From Chitinophagales bacterium (GTDB taxonomy: Bacteria > Bacteroidota > Bacteroidia > Chitinophagales > JABDMM01): a stretch of DNA of 38,874 nt. The position numbers and the translations under genes were made by a program. The notes beneath the pieces are model-generated. The model was not told the origin of the DNA. It was given only the letters and a program-made list of their open reading frames with translations, and did no database searches. This document shows positions 34,476 to 38,874 of this stretch, piece by piece. How positions within the stretch are numbered: position 1 is the first letter of the stretch; each line of letters starts with the position of its first letter. Where the stretch lies: positions 1 to 38,874 of the forward strand of contig JABDMM010000141.1 of assembly GCA_013001465.1 (NCBI GenBank), written 5' to 3'.

Positions 34476-36056
34476 ATGCCCATTCATCTTCTCGTTGTCG
34501 ACGATGAGCCGGATTTTGAATTTCTATTGTGCCAGAGATTTAAAAAAAGAATTCAGGATGGAGATTATGATATCATCTTTGCCAGAAACGGCAAACAAGC
34601 ACTGAAAATACTTGAATCCCACTCCGAGATCGATATCATCCTTACGGATATCAATATGCCTGAAATGGACGGTTTCACCTTTTTAGACAAGGTCAATGAA
34701 AAATATAAGTCAATAAAAGCTGTAGTAATTACCGCTTACGGCGATATGGAGAACATTAGGATGGCCATGAATCGTGGCGCTTTCGATTTCATAACCAAGC
34801 CAATCGATTTTGAAGATCTTGAAATCACGATCGGTAAAACGTTTCTGGAGGTCAAAGAGATAAAAGAAGGTATACAGGCTAAAGATGATGTGATCAGGGC
34901 AATTTCGGATAAGGTGAAAGCTGAAAAATCGGAACAGATCAAGCAGCAGTTTCTAGCGAATATGAGCCATGAGATCAGAACACCAATGAACTCGATCGTA
35001 GGTATGACCGACCTTCTTAGAAGGCTCGATCCCCGACCTGATCAATCTAAGTATCTAAACGCCATAGCTGCTTCGGCAGATAATCTACTCGTTATTATCA
35101 ACGACATATTGGATCTTTCTAAAATTGAAGCAGGTAAGCTACAGATCAAGAAAACGACTGTTAACATCAGGGAAATATTGGATGAGATTGCAGGTTTATT
35201 TAAAGTCAAAACTGAAGAGAAAAAACTCAAGTTAAAGGTGAGGGTTGGAAATGATGTGCCGGAAATGATCAACTCTGATCCTGTCAGACTTAAACAGATT
35301 TTAGGTAACCTAATTTCAAATGCTGTTAAATTTACTGATAATGGCTCTGTTGAAGTTTTGGCAGAAGTTTCCATTCCAGCTGAAAAAGAAAAGAAATTGA
35401 TCCTCACAGTAAAAGATAGTGGAATCGGAATCTCACCAACTCATATTAATAACATTTTTGAAAGTTTTAGTCAGATCGAATCTTTAAAAACTGATAAAAA
35501 CAGAGGTACAGGTTTGGGGCTGGCGATCTGTAAGCAACTGGTAGAGTTACTGGATGGGAGAATTTCAGTAGAAAGTTCGCTTGACAATGGCAGCTCGTTT
35601 TCGATAGAATTTGTAATACGCGAGCATCAGCTAGAGAATATAAACCTGAGTAGAGATGCTGATCAATTATGCGAAGCGATGTCAAATCTCAAAGTGCTAT
35701 TAGTAGAGGATAATGCTTTCAATGTTATCGTCGCAAAAGACTTTCTCGAAAATGAATTAGATGATATTCATGTCGATGTTGCAAATAATGGAATGGAAGC
35801 GATTGAAAAATTCATGAGTTCCGATTACAGTGTGGTTTTGATGGATTTACAAATGCCCGTCATGGATGGTTACGAGGCGGTTCGTAAAATCAGGCATCTG
35901 GAAGGTGGCAAAAGACCAACTCCTATTATTGCTATGACAGCATCAGCTGAAGCTGAAGAAAGAAACAAATGCCTCGACAGCGGAATGGACGACTATATTC
36001 CGAAACCTTTCGATATAGATGTTTTACTTCGAAAAATTGCCGGTGTGGTGAATTGA
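34476..36056 (+). CDS. Hybrid sensor kinase, REC-HisKA-HATPase-REC
   Basis: 526 residues, no membrane segment, so cytoplasmic. An N-terminal receiver (Asp58 in IILTDINMPEMDGF), a linker with a coiled-coil-like helix, then HisKA (His165 in FLANMSHEIRTPMNS), HATPase (GNLISNAVKFT, DSGIGIS, RGTGLGLAIC) and a C-terminal receiver (Asp457 in VVLMDLQMPVMDGYEA, Lys in YIPKPF). The N-terminal receiver is the likely input, so it is driven by another kinase. The output is the C-terminal receiver, which in turn should feed an HPt; a stand-alone HPt is two genes downstream. Confidence 0.94.
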   Translation: MPIHLLVVDDEPDFEFLLCQRFKKRIQDGDYDIIFARNGKQALKILESHSEIDIILTDINMPEMDGFTFLDKVNEKYKSIKAVVITAYGDMENIRMAMNRGAFDFITKPIDFEDLEITIGKTFLEVKEIKEGIQAKDDVIRAISDKVKAEKSEQIKQQFLANMSHEIRTPMNSIVGMTDLLRRLDPRPDQSKYLNAIAASADNLLVIINDILDLSKIEAGKLQIKKTTVNIREILDEIAGLFKVKTEEKKLKLKVRVGNDVPEMINSDPVRLKQILGNLISNAVKFTDNGSVEVLAEVSIPAEKEKKLILTVKDSGIGISPTHINNIFESFSQIESLKTDKNRGTGLGLAICKQLVELLDGRISVESSLDNGSSFSIEFVIREHQLENINLSRDADQLCEAMSNLKVLLVEDNAFNVIVAKDFLENELDDIHVDVANNGMEAIEKFMSSDYSVVLMDLQMPVMDGYEAVRKIRHLEGGKRPTPIIAMTASAEAEERNKCLDSGMDDYIPKPFDIDVLLRKIAGVVN

Positions 36057-36060
36057 TCTA

Positions 36061-37839
36061 ATGATGAATAGTGCATTAATTCAGGATAGGTCTCAGAATA
36101 TTGAACAGCTTGACAAACTGATCAATCTGGCGATGGCATTTAGAAAACTTGATGCCAATAAAGCAGAGGAACAATGGGATAAAGCAGAGGCTATTTGTGA
36201 GGTGGAGAACAACAAGGTTTTATGTAGAAAGCTTTATTATAAAAAAGCGCAGTTTTATTTCTACAACAATGTTTATGACAAAGCACTGGATAACGTTTAC
36301 AAGGCTAAGCGACACGTAGAAGAGAATTCAGATCTCGATGCTAAGCTACTTATGTTGGAAGGAAATGTGTTTCTTGCTCTTCACAAATTCGATCATGCCA
36401 TCAGATCTTTTGAAAAAGCTTGCGATCAGTTTCAGGCGCAAGGACATATTGAGCAATATGTTCATTCTCTGTATTCGATCGGCAATGCATTCAATTGGTC
36501 AGATAATCTCATAAAGGGAAAATCTTTTCTTAAAAGATCTCTTGACCTTGCGGTAGAAAGAGGTCTCAAAGAAACGGAAATGAAATGTACAGCAAGCATT
36601 GGGATTCTGGCAACAAAATCTCGTGAATTTAAAATTGCTGAGTACTACTTCGAAAGAGCTTTAGCTATTATTGATGAACAGGGAGATACGGGTATGAAAG
36701 TGCAGGTTCTTAAGAGTATGGGTAACTTGTACAACGAGGCTAAAGATTATGACAAAGCTATAGGCATGTTAAAACAGGCTCTAAAGGAAGTCGATTATGA
36801 CGATCCTCAAAATGCTATGGAACTTGTACATAGCTTTTTGGCTGATTCCTATGAAAATCTCGGAGATGAGAAAAATGCATTGATCCACTTTAAAGAATTT
36901 CATAAGATCCTTGAGAAAAGACTCAATGCTGAAAATCAGGCTCGAATTTCGACAATCGAACATGAATATAAGACTGAAAGTCTTAAGCAGGATGCAGAAA
37001 TTCACCGTTTGAAAAATGTTGAACTTACTAAAGCCTATGATAATCTAAAACGAACCCAACAAAAACTGATCCATCAGGAGAAATTAGCGCTCCTCGGTCA
37101 GATTACCTCCGGTATTGCTCATGAAGTTCAAAACCCCTTGAATTTTGTTGCCAATTTTGCAGAATCTTCTTCAGACATTATCGATGAAATGTACAAAAAC
37201 CCGGTCTGGAATGAAAAGTTTACGAAGGAACAGAAGCGGTGGCTCAAAGAATTTCTCGGCAGTATCCAGAAAAATAATATGCTGATAAAAAAGCACGGTG
37301 TAAGAGCTTCAAATATTGTCAGAAATATTCTTTCACATGCAAGGGAACAGTACGAAGGTAAAGAGCCGGTATCTATCAAGGACCTTCTCGAAGAATCTTT
37401 AAAACTTTCGCTTACGGAAGCAGATCTGAAATTGATCGATGTGCAGGAAATATACAGGGCAGGCCAATCCGCTATGCATATTTATCCTGCTGATCTCAAA
37501 AGGGTATTTCTTAACATTCTGGAAAATGCTGTTTATGCTATTCATGAAGACATTGCACTTGGAGCAAAGAAAAGCTTATATTGTATAATAATCGAAACTT
37601 ATAAAAAAGACGATGCTTTCATTGTAGAAATTTCTAACAACGGAAGCCCTATCGAAGAAAACATTAAGAACAAATTATTCAATCCATTTTTTACCACCAA
37701 AGTTGATGGAGAAGGTACCGGTTTAGGGCTTTTCCTCTGTCAAGACATCATTGAAAACGAACATCAAGGTAAGCTAGAAATAGCTGGCGAAAAACACATG
37801 ACGTGCTTTCGAATTCGATTGCCACTAACTATTAATTGA
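36061..37839 (+). CDS. Cytoplasmic TPR-containing histidine kinase
   Basis: 592 residues. The first ~310 are tetratricopeptide repeats (CRKLYYKKAQFYFYNNVYDKALDN, VLKSMGNLYNEAKDYDKAIGMLKQAL), then a short coiled coil, HisKA (His354 in GIAHEVQNPLNFV) and HATPase (LNILENAVYAI, NNGSP, GTGLGLFLCQ). There is no signal peptide or membrane helix, so the TPR part should sense a cytoplasmic partner. It begins 4 bases after the hybrid kinase and stops just before the HPt gene, in the same frame. It may phosphorylate the N-terminal receiver of the hybrid. Confidence 0.92.
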   Translation: MMNSALIQDRSQNIEQLDKLINLAMAFRKLDANKAEEQWDKAEAICEVENNKVLCRKLYYKKAQFYFYNNVYDKALDNVYKAKRHVEENSDLDAKLLMLEGNVFLALHKFDHAIRSFEKACDQFQAQGHIEQYVHSLYSIGNAFNWSDNLIKGKSFLKRSLDLAVERGLKETEMKCTASIGILATKSREFKIAEYYFERALAIIDEQGDTGMKVQVLKSMGNLYNEAKDYDKAIGMLKQALKEVDYDDPQNAMELVHSFLADSYENLGDEKNALIHFKEFHKILEKRLNAENQARISTIEHEYKTESLKQDAEIHRLKNVELTKAYDNLKRTQQKLIHQEKLALLGQITSGIAHEVQNPLNFVANFAESSSDIIDEMYKNPVWNEKFTKEQKRWLKEFLGSIQKNNMLIKKHGVRASNIVRNILSHAREQYEGKEPVSIKDLLEESLKLSLTEADLKLIDVQEIYRAGQSAMHIYPADLKRVFLNILENAVYAIHEDIALGAKKSLYCIIIETYKKDDAFIVEISNNGSPIEENIKNKLFNPFFTTKVDGEGTGLGLFLCQDIIENEHQGKLEIAGEKHMTCFRIRLPLTIN

Positions 37840-37845
37840 TTTGTT

Positions 37846-38193
37846 TTGGATGATCACAAGCATATTAATCTAAGTTTTCTTAAAGAAATCACCGGGGGAG
37901 ATGATGCTAAACTCGTAAAGTATATTCGTTTGTTTCTCGAGGAAGCGCCACAACATCTTGGTCGTATTAAACTCAATCTCGATAATAAGGATTGGCCTGC
38001 AGTAAAGCGTTCTGTTCATGCGTTCAAACCTCAGCTTCGCTATATGGGTATAGTAGAGATAGAACCACTTATTAAGAGAATAGAGTATTTTTCGGATACT
38101 GAAAAGGGAACCGAAAGAATTCATCAACTATACGATCAGATGAATGGAATTTGCCAGATCGCGTTTTCCGAGTTGGAAGATATGATACGTTAG
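37846..38193 (+). CDS. Stand-alone HPt phosphotransfer protein
   Basis: 115 residues, a single helical-bundle HPt domain with the phospho-His in VHAFKPQLRYMG (His58), the Bacteroidota variant of the His-x-x-Lys motif. It starts with a TTG at 37846; no in-frame ATG occurs before residue ~67. The reading frame is the same as that of the preceding kinase, whose TGA lies just six bases upstream. It would carry phosphate from the C-terminal receiver of the hybrid to a response regulator. The stop interlocks with the convergent membrane-protein gene over TTAG. Confidence 0.88.
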   Translation: MDDHKHINLSFLKEITGGDDAKLVKYIRLFLEEAPQHLGRIKLNLDNKDWPAVKRSVHAFKPQLRYMGIVEIEPLIKRIEYFSDTEKGTERIHQLYDQMNGICQIAFSELEDMIR

Positions 38194-38534
38194 TCTAAGG
38201 CTTTCTTAAGCAATGTACCGCTAACTCCAGCCATTCCTCCTACAACTCCTCCCAGAAGAGCAGTTATAAAAGATAGAAGTATAGCTGATGGGAGTTGAAA
38301 CAACTCCGCTATCATCTTATCCAATTCCGATGGATAGATAACAATGATAAACAAACTAGCAATTAGCCAGAGTGAAAAAATCGCTAAAAATCCAACGAAA
38401 AATGCTTGTACAGCTTTATCAATAGTAAGTAAACCTACCAAAAAGCAAGGTATTACAAAGATCCACCATGGTAGGAACAGGCTTAAAATTAATGACAATA
38501 TGATCGTATACGCTACACCAACTATATTCGTCAT
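38190..38534 (-). CDS. Small integral membrane protein, function unknown
   Basis: 114 residues with hydrophobic segments at AYTIILSLILSLFLPWWIFVIP, FFVGFLAIFSLWLIASLFIIVI and LPSAILLSFITALLGGVVGG, the last Gly-rich like a DUF-type small membrane protein. The start overlaps the upstream acylase stop by 4 bases (ATGA), so it is translationally coupled to it. No motif assigns a function. Confidence 0.8.
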   Translation of the reverse strand: MTNIVGVAYTIILSLILSLFLPWWIFVIPCFLVGLLTIDKAVQAFFVGFLAIFSLWLIASLFIIVIYPSELDKMIAELFQLPSAILLSFITALLGGVVGGMAGVSGTLLKKALD

Positions 38535-38874
38535 TTTGTTGGATTTAATTGAAATGAGTTAATAATATGTTCAGAAAATTTTTCGATATCGGCAGATGTA
38601 TTCAACTGATAATACTCTCCCGCTGCCCAGCTTTCGATGAAGTCGGTATAATGGACACTTCCCGGATTTCCTGATTGCCCGCCCGGATAGATGCCATAAG
38701 CTTCAATGGGTGAATCCATGTGCACTATCATCTTCCATGACGGTCCCCAATATGTACTGGTAGCATTTACGATACCTTTGTTTCCGCCAATTTTAATCCC
38801 GATCTTGCTGAATGGTTCAATTTGCCTGGTCAAGTGCATGATCCTCGTATTTTTTACTCTCCACCATTCCGGCT
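38531..38874 (-). CDS. C-terminal end of a penicillin acylase family protein (5' part outside window)
   Basis: The frame is open to the right edge, so only the last ~113 residues are present. The sequence SWKMIVHMDSPIEAYGIYPGGQSGNPGSVHYTDFIESWAAGEYY is diagnostic: the GGQSGNPGSxHYxD-x-W pattern occurs near the C-terminus of the beta chain of penicillin amidases, which are Ntn hydrolases. The catalytic Ser and the signal peptide lie outside. Substrates in this family include beta-lactams, acyl-homoserine lactones and other N-acyl compounds, so none is assigned. Confidence 0.88.
   Translation of the reverse strand, partial: PEWWRVKNTRIMHLTRQIEPFSKIGIKIGGNKGIVNATSTYWGPSWKMIVHMDSPIEAYGIYPGGQSGNPGSVHYTDFIESWAAGEYYQLNTSADIEKFSEHIINSFQLNPTK

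Noticed and set aside
35042-35407. Minus-strand frame of 121 codons inside the hybrid kinase gene
   Set aside because: It lies opposite the HisKA and HATPase domains with complete motifs; its Ser/Leu-rich translation has no recognisable domain.

Overview
The window comes from a Bacteroidota chromosome, moderately AT-rich, most likely Flavobacteriales-like or another gliding or T9SS-bearing lineage; the genus cannot be read from sequence alone. The evidence is two type A T9SS sorting domains, one type B (CHU_C / gliding motility-associated) sorting domain, a PorP/SprF-type protein, a PorE-like OmpA protein, Bacteroidota-specific families (DUF2851, DUF4294), -7 boxes of the Bacteroidota TAnnTTTG type, and near absence of Shine-Dalgarno sequences. 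No insertion sequence, prophage, integrase or CRISPR array is visible.

Layout. 1-3.3 kb: the tail of a poly-Asp T9SS cargo protein, a small lipoprotein, a secreted alpha/beta-hydrolase-like T9SS cargo, a VOC protein and tRNA-Leu(GAG). 3.3-6.7 kb: a YgjP-type zinc protease, then xseA-xseB (exonuclease VII) with a cytoplasmic periplasmic-binding-protein-fold gene. 6.65-12.7 kb (minus strand): a tightly packed run of mrp, a NifU-C protein, pyrF, a TPR protein, DUF2851, a mini PspC protein, two tandem paralogous lipoproteins and a four-TM protein. 12.75-13.8 kb: an exported protein made almost entirely of about nine 35-residue repeats. 13.9-25.0 kb: a surface operon with a ~2658-residue modular T9SS type B protein, a PorP/SprF partner and a PorE-like OmpA/PD40/TPR protein, ending in a clear hairpin terminator.

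25.3-27.6 kb: an EGF-like lipoprotein, two small lipoproteins on the minus strand and a DUF4294 protein. 27.7-31.4 kb (minus): an EreA/ChaN-like protein, a sorbosone-dehydrogenase-like propeller, a gamma carbonic anhydrase-like protein and a GT9 glycosyltransferase, joined by 4-bp overlaps or a 1-bp gap. 31.5-34.3 kb: miaE tail-to-tail with queG, a LytTR regulator and a DUF899 protein. 34.5-38.2 kb: a phosphorelay cluster of REC-HK-REC hybrid, TPR-histidine kinase and HPt. The window ends with a small membrane protein and the 3' end of a penicillin-acylase family gene.

The most distinctive content is (1) the giant type B cargo with three ~320-residue modules, each holding a reelin-like jelly-roll segment, encoded directly upstream of its probable membrane partner and a periplasmic OmpA anchor; (2) the uniform 35-residue repeat protein; and (3) a kinase and an HPt domain in the same reading frame, separated only by one UGA and six bases. 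No defence or mobile system was identified; much of the rest is ordinary core genome.
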